A stretch of 64,000 nucleotides of DNA from Halonotius roseus (GTDB lineage Archaea > Halobacteriota > Halobacteria > Halobacteriales > Haloferacaceae). Where the stretch lies: the NCBI RefSeq assembly GCF_006861655.1, contig NZ_SESI01000002.1, forward strand, positions 1-64,000, written 5' to 3'. The position numbers and the translations under genes were made by a program. Below the pieces are notes generated by a model. That model was not told the DNA's origin, did not search any database, and saw nothing but the letters and a program-made list of their open reading frames with translations. Position 1 is the first letter of the stretch, and every line of letters begins with the position of its first letter. This document shows, piece by piece, positions 18,476-27,319 of the stretch.

Positions 18476-19744
18476 TTACCGTTCGCTCCAGTCAGGCATC
18501 GGGTAGAGCGGGTCGGCCTGTGCGACCGAGGAGGGGTAGACAGTCTGGAGCCCCGGATCGGGCTGCCACTGCCGGATGAGCATGTTCTTGTCGATGACGC
18601 CGTTGTCACCGAAGCTCACGTCGCCATAGACCGTCGAGAACGGGTCGGCATCCCGGATCGCGTTGCGGACGGGAGTCGGGCCGAGTTCGTCAACGGACTC
18701 GAAGGCGTTGACGAACGTCAGGATGACCGCCTCGCCGGCCGCGCTGTGGTAGTCCGGCGTGTAGTCGTAGCCTTCCTCGATAGCCGCCACGAAGTCCTGT
18801 GTACCGCCGTAGACTGGATCCTCGAAGTTCGCGTTGATGTCCCAGGAGGTCGGCCCGTAGATGTAGTCGCCGTTCGCGCCGACCTCGCCCTTGAAGGACT
18901 CGTTGAGGCTGCCGACCGTCCCCATCGCCGCGTCAACGTTGACGCCCTGGCTCTCCATCTGGTTGGCCAGAATGATGTTGTGCTGCTGGTGGGCACACAA
19001 CAGCAGGATGTCGGCGTCGTTGTCGCGGACGCGGCCGAGGTTCGTCGAGAGGTCGGAGGTTTCGGTCGGGAACGACTCGTCGACGACGATTTCGAGGCCT
19101 TCCTCCTCGATCTTTTCGCGCGCGCCGTCGGCGGTCGTCTGACTGAAGGTATCGTCCTCCGCGAGGATCGCCACCGTCTCGGGCGCGGAGTCCTGTTCGA
19201 GGGCCATATCGAAGTAGCTCTTGGCGTACTTGTTGGCCGTCGGCAACAGCCCAAAGATCCACTCGTTGCCCTGGCTGAAGATCTCCGGGCTCGCACCCCC
19301 GCCCTCGACCATCGGTTTCTCGTTTTCGGCGGCGACCGCACTCGCCGGCAGCGTCACTGAGCTGGCGTACGGCCCCAGCAGATAGTCGATTCCTTCGCGG
19401 TCGATCAACTCCTGATAAATGCTCCGGGAGGTCGAGGCGTCGGTGCTGTCGTCTCGGAGCACCATCTCCAGCTCGTAGGTGTTGCCGTCGCCGGCTTCGA
19501 CGCCGCCGTTCTCGTTGATCCGGTCGATGGTCTCCTGGTAGGCATCCCGGTAGAGCCGCCCGAGGTCGGCGTTGTCGCCGGTGAGGCTCATCGAGCCGCC
19601 GAGTGTAATCGTGTCGCCGCCGCCACCGTCGCCACCCTCACCGTCGGAGCCGTTGCCCGCACAGCCAGCTAGTCCTGTGAGTGCTAGTGTCCCTGTGCCC
19701 CCTGCTACCTTCAAAAACGTCCGTCGGTTCTGAGATCCAGTCAT
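18476..19744 (-). CDS. Branched-chain amino acid/amide-type substrate-binding lipoprotein
   Basis: A 422-residue secreted binding protein (Peripla_BP_6 fold), first gene of the importer operon. The N-terminus QNRRTFLKVAGG is a twin-arginine signal, followed by the lipobox LAGC near residue 28 and a Gly/Asp-rich linker, so it should be exported folded and lipid-anchored to the outside. The mature part starts ITLGGSMSLTGDNADLGRLYRD, typical for LivJ/AmiC/UrtA-like proteins. The ligand (leucine-type amino acid, amide or urea) cannot be read from sequence. The start at 19744 gives a proper Tat n-region; an upstream ATG at 19774 adds ten unlikely residues. Confidence 0.92.
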   Translation of the reverse strand: MTGSQNRRTFLKVAGGTGTLALTGLAGCAGNGSDGEGGDGGGGDTITLGGSMSLTGDNADLGRLYRDAYQETIDRINENGGVEAGDGNTYELEMVLRDDSTDASTSRSIYQELIDREGIDYLLGPYASSVTLPASAVAAENEKPMVEGGGASPEIFSQGNEWIFGLLPTANKYAKSYFDMALEQDSAPETVAILAEDDTFSQTTADGAREKIEEEGLEIVVDESFPTETSDLSTNLGRVRDNDADILLLCAHQQHNIILANQMESQGVNVDAAMGTVGSLNESFKGEVGANGDYIYGPTSWDINANFEDPVYGGTQDFVAAIEEGYDYTPDYHSAAGEAVILTFVNAFESVDELGPTPVRNAIRDADPFSTVYGDVSFGDNGVIDKNMLIRQWQPDPGLQTVYPSSVAQADPLYPMPDWSER

Positions 19745-19779
19745 AGTTACAACATAGGTGCGTGTCAATGACACGCGTC

Positions 19780-19792
19780 CTATAATACCTAA
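19780..19792 (-). promoter_or_regulatory. Promoter of the ABC importer operon
   Basis: On the minus strand an AT-rich element (TTAGGTATTATAG) lies 36-48 bp before the start codon at 19744, giving a predicted transcript start about 10 nt upstream of the ATG. Just downstream is the imperfect inverted repeat CGTGTCATTGACACG (19761-19775), overlapping the expected start site and a candidate operator. Confidence 0.5.
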
Positions 19793-19887
19793 TATTCAGC
19801 AGTAGCGTATAAATGTAATGCTCAATCATGCAGAATATACCACGCGACGAAACGATCCGCTATCGGTGGTAGCTTAGCCTGTGGCGG

Positions 19888-21558
19888 TCAGTTCGATAGC
19901 GACTCGACGGCTTCGGAGATCTGCGTGCTGAGTTCCTCGGGTGTCGTTGCCAACCCCTCGTGGCCGCGAACGCTCGCGGTGCCGGCGTCGACACCGTCAG
20001 CATCGGAGATGACGACAGCCTCGTGGTCGGCGATCCGGAGGGCTGCGCGGTGGAGATCCGAGCCGGCCGGGTCGCCAACCTCGACGACGAGATCGCCGTC
20101 GGTCAGCCGGGCGGCGACACCCCCGTAGCCTGCGACCTGCACGCCGATCCGATCCCACGCGCCGGCGAAGGCTTCGACGGCGTCGGTGGCAGCCGCCCGA
20201 TAGCGATCCTCGCCGGTGATCGCCGCCAGATCCAGCAGGCCGTCGGCGAACTCCATGCCCGTATCGATCGGTCGCAGCGGGCGGTCACAGAGTCCCACGC
20301 CGCTTGCGGGGCCATCACGGAACGCGCCGTCGCCGCCGAGGGTTTCGAGAGCGTTGTCGGCAACGCGCGTTGCGACCGTGAGATACTCATCATCGCCGAG
20401 GACTTGTCGGGCTGTCGTCCACGCCGAAACGACGCGGGCGGCGTCCTCCAGGAGGTCGGTGTCGCCGACCGCGTCGTCGGTTCGGTAGTGGGTGACGACG
20501 CCGGTGTCGGTGTCGACGAGATCCGATTCAAGGGCGTCGAGAACCCGCTCGGCGTACTCGCGGGCGTGGTCGTCGTCGGTGTAGGCGTGGTAGGTGAGGA
20601 GCGCGTCGGCCGCGAGTGCGTTGCCGCCGGCGAACACCGTGAGGTCGGTACGGGGGCCGGGCTGGTCGGCCCGTTCGTCGGCGTCACCGCTGTAGTAGCT
20701 CGCGCCCTGGCCGGGTCCTTGGCTACCACCGACGGCAACGCCTGTCCACAGCGTGTCGGTGAGATAGTCGATGGTGTGGGCGGCGGGCTCGCGGTAGGCG
20801 TCCTCGCCGGTGTACAGATACCCGTTGGCGAACGCGCGGACAAGGGCGGCGTTGGTTTCCAGCACCTTCTCGTGGCGGACGCCCGACCAGTCGCGCTCGG
20901 TCGCAAACCGGAAGAAGCCGCCGTCGACAGAGTCATAGAGGTGTTGGGCGATGGCGTCAAGCGTCTGGCGCGCCTGCTGTGGCTCGCGTTTGAGGGCGAA
21001 CTCGACCGTTCGGGGCAGCGGGAATTTGGCGTCCGTTCCCCAGCCGCCGTGGGCGGGATCGAACTGCTCGGTGAGTTGGCCGGCGATATGTTCCTCGATC
21101 CGGGAGTCGAGGTCGCCGTCGGGCGTCGGCTCGTCGGCCAGCGCGCGGGGGATTCGGCCGGCATCGGCTCCCTTCTCCTCGAACACCGTGCGGATGCGAT
21201 CGACGATATCCCGCATCCCGTCGGGGCCGAGGTAGCCTGCGCCCGTCAGGAGCTCGCCGCTTGGGGTGAGAAACGCCGTCGTCGGAAAGCCGCCCATCGC
21301 GTAGCGTTCCCGCACGCGTGGATTGCGGTCGACATCGACGCGGATCGGCACGAAGCTGTCATTGACGTTGGCGGCGACCCGCGGCTCGCTGTAGGTGCGG
21401 GCGTCCATCTCGTGGCAGGCCCCACACCACGTCGCCGACAGCGAGAGCAGGATCGGCGTGTCGGTGTCGGCCGCCTCGCTGAAGGCGTCGGGGCCCCACG
21501 ACCGCCACTCGACCCGTGTCGACGCCGTCGCCGCCGCGGCTGCCGTCGAATCGTCCAT
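19888..21558 (-). CDS. DUF255 thioredoxin-fold protein (YyaL/SSP411-like)
   Basis: A 556-residue protein. The N-terminal 150 residues are a DUF255 thioredoxin fold with the redox motif SATWCGACHEMDARTYS near residues 42-58, and GGFPTTAFLTPSGELL near 88-103 where the cis-Pro should lie. The remainder is an alpha-helical (alpha/alpha6) region related to six-hairpin glycosidases and cellobiose epimerase (for example AHGGWGTDAKFPLPRTVEFAL and LETNAALVRAFANGY). Homologs run from bacteria to mammals (SPATA20); the cellular role is unclear. Soluble and cytoplasmic by sequence. Confidence 0.88.
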   Translation of the reverse strand: MDDSTAAAAATASTRVEWRSWGPDAFSEAADTDTPILLSLSATWCGACHEMDARTYSEPRVAANVNDSFVPIRVDVDRNPRVRERYAMGGFPTTAFLTPSGELLTGAGYLGPDGMRDIVDRIRTVFEEKGADAGRIPRALADEPTPDGDLDSRIEEHIAGQLTEQFDPAHGGWGTDAKFPLPRTVEFALKREPQQARQTLDAIAQHLYDSVDGGFFRFATERDWSGVRHEKVLETNAALVRAFANGYLYTGEDAYREPAAHTIDYLTDTLWTGVAVGGSQGPGQGASYYSGDADERADQPGPRTDLTVFAGGNALAADALLTYHAYTDDDHAREYAERVLDALESDLVDTDTGVVTHYRTDDAVGDTDLLEDAARVVSAWTTARQVLGDDEYLTVATRVADNALETLGGDGAFRDGPASGVGLCDRPLRPIDTGMEFADGLLDLAAITGEDRYRAAATDAVEAFAGAWDRIGVQVAGYGGVAARLTDGDLVVEVGDPAGSDLHRAALRIADHEAVVISDADGVDAGTASVRGHEGLATTPEELSTQISEAVESLSN

Positions 21559-21683
21559 ACACGCCCTCGGGTGGGCCGCCGCCTAAGACCTTCGGCAGCC
21601 AGTCGAGTACAGTAGTGAATAACCGTATGCTGATAGAGATAGCAGCCATCGGCTGAATTTTGCTTGAACTACCAGACCACGTT

Positions 21684-21804
21684 CCTGGCGGACTGAAAGG
21701 GCGAGGCTCTCCCGGCGAACCCCGGCGACGCAAGCACCGCAACGAGCGAAGCGAGTGAGGAGCGCAGCGAGCCGCGGGAGCCGAGAGAGCCGAGGGCTTT
21801 CTAC
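21684..21804 (+). repeat. 121-bp dispersed repeat, copy A
   Basis: Runs from CCTGGCGGACTGAAAGGGC to GCCGAGGGCTTTCTAC and contains the run ACGCAAGCACCGCAACGAGC followed by alternating GAAGCGAGTGAGGAGCGCAG units. The reverse complement of 29306-29426 matches it over the full 121 bp. It fills most of the divergent gap between the DUF255 gene and fxsA (21559-21887), which holds no gene. GAGCGAAGCGAG-type repeats of this kind are scattered in many haloarchaeal genomes. Confidence 0.85.
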
Positions 21805-21887
21805 TGTCGTCGGTATCGATACTGTCAGCTACACCAACAACGGATAGCGACGAAAGAGGTTATCACCGATGGCCCGCAACTGGGGGT

Positions 21888-22508
21888 ATGCGCACGCGCT
21901 CCCTGCTCGCGCTGTTGCTGTTGATCCCGCTGGTCGACGCATTTGTCCTCGTCGCCATCGTCGGCTCGGGGGTGTTGACAGCCCTCCAGACGGTCGCACT
22001 GGTCGTCCTGACCGGGCTCATCGGGATGATCCTCGTCCGCGCGGAGGGCCGCAACACCCTCATGCGGTTTCAGCGGAAGGCCGCCACCGGGTCGGCACCG
22101 ACCGACGAACTGCTCGACGGCGGGCTGTTGATCGCGGCGGGCGCGTTCCTGCTCACGCCGGGGCTCGTCACCGATCTGATCGGGTTTCTGCTCGTGTTGC
22201 CGCCGACGCGATACCCGATCCGGGTCGCGCTCAAGCGGTGGGTGGTCGTTCCCTACATTGACAAACAGACCGACGGGTTCGCCACCGGCAACGTCTGGAC
22301 GTTCGGCTTTCCGGACGGTGATGGTGACAGCGACCCGTTCGGCTCCGGCGGGTTCGACGTTGGTGGCGGTTCCGGCCCCGGAGCGGGCAACCCCGGTAAC
22401 ACCGGGGGCGACGATCCACTGGGTGCCAGCGGGTCGGCAACAGATGACGAGGAGTACGTCGATGTCGACTTTGAGGTCAACGACGACGACAGCAGCCGAG
22501 AGTCGTAG
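21888..22508 (+). CDS. fxsA: FxsA-family membrane protein
   Basis: A 206-residue integral membrane protein of the FxsA family (named for suppressing F-exclusion of phage T7 in E. coli). There are four hydrophobic segments in residues 5-125. They include the family-typical LLLLIPLVDAFVLVAIVGSG, TGLIGMILVRAEGRNTLMRF, and LLIAAGAFLLTPGLVTDLIGF. The C-terminal 80 residues are Gly/Asp-rich and probably disordered in the cytoplasm. No clear physiological role in archaea. Confidence 0.9.
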   Translation: MRTRSLLALLLLIPLVDAFVLVAIVGSGVLTALQTVALVVLTGLIGMILVRAEGRNTLMRFQRKAATGSAPTDELLDGGLLIAAGAFLLTPGLVTDLIGFLLVLPPTRYPIRVALKRWVVVPYIDKQTDGFATGNVWTFGFPDGDGDSDPFGSGGFDVGGGSGPGAGNPGNTGGDDPLGASGSATDDEEYVDVDFEVNDDDSSRES

Positions 22509-22615
22509 TCGACCCGCGTCGTGAGGCGAAATGTATTCTCCGAAACCGACTGACGGAGCCGCGGTGGCGAAAGGAAACTGTTAAACAGAGTCCCCCGCTA
22601 CGAGCAGTTGCGTTG

Positions 22616-22689
22616 GGGCCGATAGCTCAGTCAGGTTGAGCGCTCGGCTGATAACCGGGAGGTCCGCGGTTCAAATCCGTGTCGGCCCA
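22616..22689 (+). tRNA. tRNA-Ile (anticodon GAT)
   Basis: A full cloverleaf of 74 nt without encoded CCA. The acceptor stem is GGGCCGA / TCGGCCC with discriminator A. The D-arm is GCTC...GAGC with the AGTCAGGTTG loop, the anticodon stem is CTCGG / CCGGG, and the loop CTGATAA has GAT at 22650-22652. The T-arm is CGCGG TTCAAAT CCGTG. No intron. It reads AUU and AUC. Confidence 0.97.
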
Positions 22690-22730
22690 TTCGTTTTCCA
22701 CTCGATTCTAAGCCGAGTAGAGACAGCCGT

Positions 22731-22877
22731 TTAAGGCTCTAAAGACGGCGAAATCGGCTGTTCCACACGATCCGGCGTGCGCTTCGTGTGGGTGAGTTCA
22801 ACTGTTTCCCGAACGCGGGTCGCCGCCATCTGCGATTCATCGTTGCCGAAATCATCGAGAGGTGACGAGGACTGCAT
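22731..22877 (-). CDS. Possible 48-residue protein next to tRNA-Ile
   Basis: An open frame of 49 codons (MQSSSPLDDFGNDESQMAAT... ending SLEP) within the 264-bp gap after tRNA-Ile. Composition is polar and not membrane-like. I do not recognise it. It could be a small gene, or the end of a decayed element that once used the tRNA as an attachment site; no direct repeat of the tRNA 3' end was found nearby. Confidence 0.2.
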   Translation of the reverse strand: MQSSSPLDDFGNDESQMAATRVRETVELTHTKRTPDRVEQPISPSLEP

Positions 22878-22953
22878 GCTCTATTCCGGAGATCCGGATT
22901 TTGGCGGTATCGATGGGATCGATGGTATCGAAACGGTCGTTCTGTGATCGCGT

Positions 22954-23538
22954 TCAGTTGCCCTGAATCGCGTCGATCACCATCGCCGCCGCGAGGATCG
23001 GCTCTTTCGGCACGCGGCTGGCATCGTCGATAGTCACCTCGTAGGTATCCTTGAGCAGCGTGAACTGGCCGTCGATCGAGCCGACGTGACCGCCCTGTGG
23101 ATCGGTGATCTCGTATTTGTGCGGGATCAGTTCGCCGAACGGGAGCAGATTCCGGGCCAGCGTCACCCCTGCGCCGCGGGAGTCGATCTCGGCCAACGCC
23201 TCCCGCGTGTCGGGATCACGGATCGTCCACGTATCCTGCAGCAGCGAGAAATCGTTGTCGAGGATCACGACCGGCTCGTTGGTCGCAGCGTCCGAGAGGA
23301 CGTAGTCGCCGGCGATGTCGATGATGCTGTTGGCGGTGACCCGAAACACCTCCTCGCCATCGGCGTCGACGAACGGGAACTTCTCTTTGAGCTTGAACAG
23401 CTCCTGTTTGCCCCGCAGCACCGTCTCGCCCGCGCTATCGAGGGCTTTGTACTTGTTCCGGAAGACACCCTGAATGACTGTGTAGCTGTCGTCGTCCAAC
23501 GCGATGCCACTGATATCGTACTGCTCCTGGAGGGCCAT
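22954..23538 (-). CDS. LURP-one-related (tubby-like fold) protein
   Basis: A 194-residue protein of the LURP-one-related/DUF567 family, a compact beta barrel related to tubby and phospholipid scramblase. Conserved-looking stretches include YTVIQGVFRNKYKALDSAG, the LRGKQELFKLKEKFPFVD region and YVLSDAATNEPVVILDND. Function in archaea is unknown; lipid or membrane association is suggested only by fold. I chose ATG 23538 (MALQEQYDIS), where family similarity begins; the frame is open to 23592. Confidence 0.82.
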   Translation of the reverse strand: MALQEQYDISGIALDDDSYTVIQGVFRNKYKALDSAGETVLRGKQELFKLKEKFPFVDADGEEVFRVTANSIIDIAGDYVLSDAATNEPVVILDNDFSLLQDTWTIRDPDTREALAEIDSRGAGVTLARNLLPFGELIPHKYEITDPQGGHVGSIDGQFTLLKDTYEVTIDDASRVPKEPILAAAMVIDAIQGN

Positions 23539-23687
23539 TGGTCGCCTGTTTTCCCGAGCGAACTTGAAACCACCCACCTGCTGATCAGCCATTCCGGTCG
23601 TGCTCTTCCACTCGCCCGCAGTCTAGGGGTTTCACTTTCACTCCGCATGGCTATCGCTTATGATGTGACAGGTCGTGTACTCTGTTG

Positions 23688-23879
23688 ATGAACGCCGTTC
23701 GCCACCGACGCTCGGGCGACGACCCCGAGACCGGCCGTGAGACAACCACTGAATCACCCACCAACCGACAGCACCCAGCCGTTGGGTTTGACGCCCGCGA
23801 TCGCCTGCGCGGCGCGCTCGATGAAACGACAGTTCGACAAGCTGTGTTGGGGCTGCCGCGGGGATCGGGCCCACAGTAA
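23688..23879 (+). CDS. Small hypothetical protein
   Basis: A 63-residue frame (MNAVRHRRSGDDPETGRETT... to RGSGPQ) in the gap between the LURP-one and Mut7-C genes. Charged, no cysteines, no hydrophobic segment. It has a haloarchaeal-like Asp/Glu/Arg composition but no recognised family, and the same DNA is open in other frames. May be real or chance. Confidence 0.3.
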   Translation: MNAVRHRRSGDDPETGRETTTESPTNRQHPAVGFDARDRLRGALDETTVRQAVLGLPRGSGPQ

Positions 23880-23936
23880 TCAGCTACCGCCGAGTGGTGA
23901 CCGTGACAGCCAACCCATCGACGACCACGGCGTGAG

Positions 23937-24380
23937 ATGCCGCGACAGTTGTTGCTGGACGTGATGGTGGGCAAACTCGCCACGTATCTGCGGATGTGTG
24001 GCTACGATACCGTCTACGCCGGCGAAGCGGATCTCGAAGCCGACGCGGCGATCCGCGAGCGCGCCCACGCCAGCGGTCGCACGCTGGTCACCCGCGACCG
24101 CGATCTCGCCGCGAGCACCGACGGCGCGATCCTGCTGACCGACCGCGAGATCGAGGGCCAACTCGCAGAGCTACAGGCCCACGGGGTCGACATCGACCTC
24201 CCGAGCGAGCCGGAGCGGTGTAGCGTTTGCAACGGCCGTGTCGACGCTGTTGACGGCGAGCGACCGGAGCACGCACCCGATGGGGTGGCTGTCTGGCAGT
24301 GTCGTGACTGTGGGCAGTTCTTTTGGAAGGGCAGTCACTGGGAGCAGGTACAAGAGACGATTGATGGTATTTTCGAGTAG
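23937..24380 (+). CDS. Mut7-C RNAse-domain (DUF82) protein with zinc ribbon
   Basis: A 147-residue protein with a PIN-like Mut7-C domain. LLLDVMVGKLATYLRMCGYD carries the first acidic residue, followed by TLVTRDRDLA. A C-terminal zinc ribbon has two pairs, CSVCNGR at about 97 and CRDCGQFFWKGSHWEQV at about 121. The domain is predicted to be an RNA-cleaving or RNA-binding unit. The WKGSHW ending is diagnostic for this family. Start ATG 23937 is supported by the canonical N-terminus. Confidence 0.88.
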   Translation: MPRQLLLDVMVGKLATYLRMCGYDTVYAGEADLEADAAIRERAHASGRTLVTRDRDLAASTDGAILLTDREIEGQLAELQAHGVDIDLPSEPERCSVCNGRVDAVDGERPEHAPDGVAVWQCRDCGQFFWKGSHWEQVQETIDGIFE

Positions 24381-24457
24381 GGTTACACCCAATGGTCTTG
24401 TAACGTAGCGGTGCCTGCGTGAGGAGCTTATAAGTAGTACGCAACACGCTGAGAAAG

Positions 24458-25897
24458 TTAGAATTGCTCACGGTTTCCGAGCACGTAACCTAACAGTACG
24501 ATTGAAAGTGTCCCGAAGAACGTTTCAATCATCATTACAATGTGTGGTATCCGGGCTACAGGAGCCCTTGGTGGAGCGACAGTAAACGCCCGAACACTGT
24601 ATGAGACGTTCGCTATAATCGACTCTTCGACACCGAAATTGATGTACACGAGTGTTGACGCTAAAAAGAGAAACACCATCCATACCGCGAGTGTTCTAAC
24701 TCGAACGCCATATCCGATGAGATAGCGTGATGCTATAGACCCGAGCCAACTAGGTGTCACCAACGGACTCAGATTGGTCGATGCTTTTGTTTCAAATCCA
24801 CGAGCACGACGTTCCAAGTAGTGCTGCTTGCGAGCCTTATTGATCAGTCCGTTCTCATTACAAGCAATCTTCAGAGCATGGTGGGTGCGTGCGATATCAT
24901 CCCAATTTTTAGCTGAATTAGCGGCTGATTCTGCTGCTGATTGTTCTCCAAATTTTGTGCCAACATTGATATCCAAGTTAGAGAATGTACACCACCGAAG
25001 GTCAGTATTCTGTAAGTCGGTATCTCGGATATCGCATCCCGAGAAGGTCGCAATCTTGATATCCGCCCCGCTGAGGTCAGCGTCGGTGAGACGGGTGTCG
25101 GTAAAATCTGCTCCTCGGAGATCAGATTTAGAAAAGTTGGCACCGTGGAGATTAGCGTCAGTGAAGTTGGCCTCGTGGGGATTAGCGTCAGTAAAATCGG
25201 TCTTATAGAGATCGGCGTTCGTGAAGTCAGCTTTTCGGAAATCGGTGCCAGGAAAGTCTTGATTGAACAGATCGCTCTTTGTGAGGTCGGCATTGTAGAG
25301 ACTAGCATCTGTAAAATCGACATTTCGAAGATCCGTGTTGATGAGGTCGGCTTCGCGGAGGTTGACATCGGTGAGGTTAGCACCGGCGAGATCGGAATCA
25401 GTGAAATCAACATTTGGCAACGTGGCTTTAGTGAGGTTTGCCTCGCGCAGATCAGTGTGAATAAGTTTGGCCTCATTGAGAGTACTATCAGTAAGATTGA
25501 CCTTGTAAAGATCAGCGTCGGTGAGATCAGAATTTCTGATATTGGAACCGGTAAGATCAGTCTCTGCCAGCGTGGCGTCGGCGAGATTAGCATCTCGAAG
25601 TGTGACACCTGCCATAGAACCAATATCACGGAGGTCGTATCCTTCTAGTGTTGCTCCGTCAAGGAGTTCATTGTAGAGTCGTGTGTCAGTCCTAATCTCC
25701 TCCGGGACACGAGAATTTTCAAGAGTATTAACAGTCTTTTCATCTGTTTCATCTATTTTTGCGTGCCACGCGCAGCGGTTAGTATCAGTCAACGATTCTC
25801 GACAGCAACAATTCTGGGACTTTGGAATAGTAGCACTCTCGTGGTCGAAATCTTCAGGCCACGTATACCCACACCGTTCTTTCGGTGCCTCACTCAT
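24458..25897 (-). CDS. Pentapeptide-repeat protein with channel-like C-terminus
   Basis: A 479-residue protein in three parts. Residues 1-50 hold a Cys/His-rich segment (SQNCCCRESLTDTNRCAWH) that may bind metal. Residues about 75-300 are some forty A(D/N)Lxx-type pentapeptide repeats (for example ANLADATLAETDLTGSNI), forming a right-handed beta helix. Residues about 345-479 hold two membrane helices around a pore-loop-like stretch (MMIETFFGTLSIVLLGYVLG), resembling the two-helix ion-channel domain. Base composition is clearly more AT-rich than its neighbours, as are the flanks 24381-24457 and 25898-26069, so it was probably acquired by transfer. Ligand and ion are unknown. Confidence 0.85.
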   Translation of the reverse strand: MSEAPKERCGYTWPEDFDHESATIPKSQNCCCRESLTDTNRCAWHAKIDETDEKTVNTLENSRVPEEIRTDTRLYNELLDGATLEGYDLRDIGSMAGVTLRDANLADATLAETDLTGSNIRNSDLTDADLYKVNLTDSTLNEAKLIHTDLREANLTKATLPNVDFTDSDLAGANLTDVNLREADLINTDLRNVDFTDASLYNADLTKSDLFNQDFPGTDFRKADFTNADLYKTDFTDANPHEANFTDANLHGANFSKSDLRGADFTDTRLTDADLSGADIKIATFSGCDIRDTDLQNTDLRWCTFSNLDINVGTKFGEQSAAESAANSAKNWDDIARTHHALKIACNENGLINKARKQHYLERRARGFETKASTNLSPLVTPSWLGSIASRYLIGYGVRVRTLAVWMVFLFLASTLVYINFGVEESIIANVSYSVRAFTVAPPRAPVARIPHIVMMIETFFGTLSIVLLGYVLGNREQF

Positions 25898-26069
25898 ACC
25901 CGAAACGAATCACCCAGACAGGATAAAATGCGCCTGTTCTTTTATTAGCGACACCATGCTTGTCAGATATTATTCCATAGACAGACACAGCTGAATCTTA
26001 TTGTTTGCGTTCTATCATACACTCGAAACACCCTCTGTCAGTAATAAATCGCTATCACACATACAGTCC

Positions 26070-26303
26070 TCAGCCCGTCGTCGCCGCATCGTTCCCCTCA
26101 GATATAGCCGCCTGCTCGTGAGTATGATGATAGAAGTAGACACACGGGTTGCCATCCTGTGATTCGGGCTCGAAACAGACCCGCTGGTATCGCTCGTTGT
26201 CGAGCAGATTCACCATCAGGCTGCCGCTGTGCGCGCTTACGGACGCATACGCGCGACCACAGGCCGGGCACCGCGCGGGTGCGTCCCCCGGAACATCGTT
26301 CAT
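26070..26303 (-). CDS. Small Cys-containing haloarchaeal protein
   Basis: A 77-residue protein starting MNDVPGDAPARCPACGRAY, with a CxxC pair at about residues 12-15 and two further cysteines (VCFEPES, NPCVYFYHH), plus a His cluster YFYHHTHEQ. This is enough for one zinc site. No recognised function. The frame is open upstream to 26480, but the proposed start is just before the zinc motif, and the upstream translation looks non-coding. Confidence 0.5.
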   Translation of the reverse strand: MNDVPGDAPARCPACGRAYASVSAHSGSLMVNLLDNERYQRVCFEPESQDGNPCVYFYHHTHEQAAISEGNDAATTG

Positions 26304-26464
26304 GGTTGTACATGCTGTCACACGCGCTAAACGGTTTCGCCGCACATCGTCGAACCCGGTGTTCGTCGACCACACACCCGCTGGACGCGGGCTGAGAGAA
26401 AACACTCCGACGACACGAACAGCTTCGATCGTCACAGGCCACCAGGTCGGCCGGTGCACTGCGT

Positions 26465-26520
26465 ACCCAGCGTGAGTCACTATGCAACTCAGCGTGGTTC
26501 ACTGTCCAACCCAGCATGTG
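26465..26520. repeat. 22-bp tandem repeat, about 2.5 copies
   Basis: ACCCAGCGTGAGTCACTATG with two more bases, then ACTCAGCGTGGTTCACTGTC with two more bases, then the partial copy ACCCAGCATGTG. It lies in the 284-bp gap 26304-26587 that otherwise holds no gene, about 70-120 bp upstream of the lipoprotein gene at 26588. An AT-rich TATA-like box (ATTACATAT, 26567-26575) follows it. Confidence 0.55.
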
Positions 26521-26587
26521 CGTTTGGTGAGTAGTTGAATACTATCCAGCAGACACTATTACATATCCTGCGGCTGTCTACCGGCCT

Positions 26588-27247
26588 ATGGATCCGACAC
26601 GACGACGCTACCTCCAATACGCTGGCGGAGCCGCCATCCCCGTCTCCCTCGCCGGCTGTATCGGCACCGCCCCCGAGAACAACGGCACCGACAACGAGAC
26701 AGACCCGGTCGACAACGACACCGACAACGCGACCGACGGCGGCAATGAAACCCGCCCGACAGGCACGGGCGGCCCAGGGGTCACCATCGCCGCGACCGAC
26801 GACGACCCCGAGATCCCGATCCAGCCGGCCGTCGAGATCGTCCGCGAGGCGGCCACGGTCGACAACCCCCCACAGCTCCGGACGACACTCACCAACACGA
26901 GCGACGAGGCGGTCAGCGTCGGCGAGGGCCGCGCCGTCCACTTCGAGTACGTCACCGCCGACTCGGGGACGCTGACCCTCCTGCCGCCCGCGGGCGACGA
27001 CGACTACCCCGCCGATCCCGACTGCTGGCGGCTCACCGAGGGGATCGCCATCACCGAGGAGTACCGCACCTTCGAGATCGCCGGCGGCGAGTCAAACAGC
27101 CGGCCTGTCGATCTGTATGCGACGACCGAGGCCGACGGCTGTATCCCGGTCGGCGACTACCGCTTCGAAACGACGATCTCGCTCACCGGCGACGATGCCG
27201 AGGCCGACGGCTCAGCGACCTGGGGCTTTTCGATCACATTGGAGTAA
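26588..27247 (+). CDS. Secreted Tat lipoprotein of unknown function
   Basis: A 219-residue protein. The signal region MDPTRRRYLQYAGG is a twin-arginine motif, followed by a hydrophobic core and the lipobox LAGC at about residues 20-23. The mature protein begins with an Asn/Asp/Thr-rich linker. A beta-sandwich-like domain follows (residues 85-219: LRTTLTNTSDEAVSVGEGRA, YRTFEIAGGES, YRFETTISL), reminiscent of haloarchaeal surface lipoproteins with an Ig-like fold. Probably membrane-anchored and outward facing. A TATA-like box at 26567 suggests a short leader. Confidence 0.8.
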   Translation: MDPTRRRYLQYAGGAAIPVSLAGCIGTAPENNGTDNETDPVDNDTDNATDGGNETRPTGTGGPGVTIAATDDDPEIPIQPAVEIVREAATVDNPPQLRTTLTNTSDEAVSVGEGRAVHFEYVTADSGTLTLLPPAGDDDYPADPDCWRLTEGIAITEEYRTFEIAGGESNSRPVDLYATTEADGCIPVGDYRFETTISLTGDDAEADGSATWGFSITLE

Positions 27248-27319
27248 TCACACCGACACCCCACCCGTAGCGTCGCCAGCCGACAAAGCGGCTATCTGTC
27301 CGGCTCGCCTATCGTCCCT

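Noticed and set aside
22616..22953. tRNA-Ile as the attachment site of an integrated element
   Set aside because: No integrase gene and no direct repeat of the tRNA 3' end were found downstream.
23592..23687. N-terminal extension of the LURP-one gene or an extra gene
   Set aside because: Family similarity begins at 23538 and the extra stretch contains no motif.
24960..25620. Regularly spaced direct repeats suggesting a CRISPR-like array
   Set aside because: The 15-bp periodicity is that of the pentapeptide-repeat codons in the gene on the minus strand.
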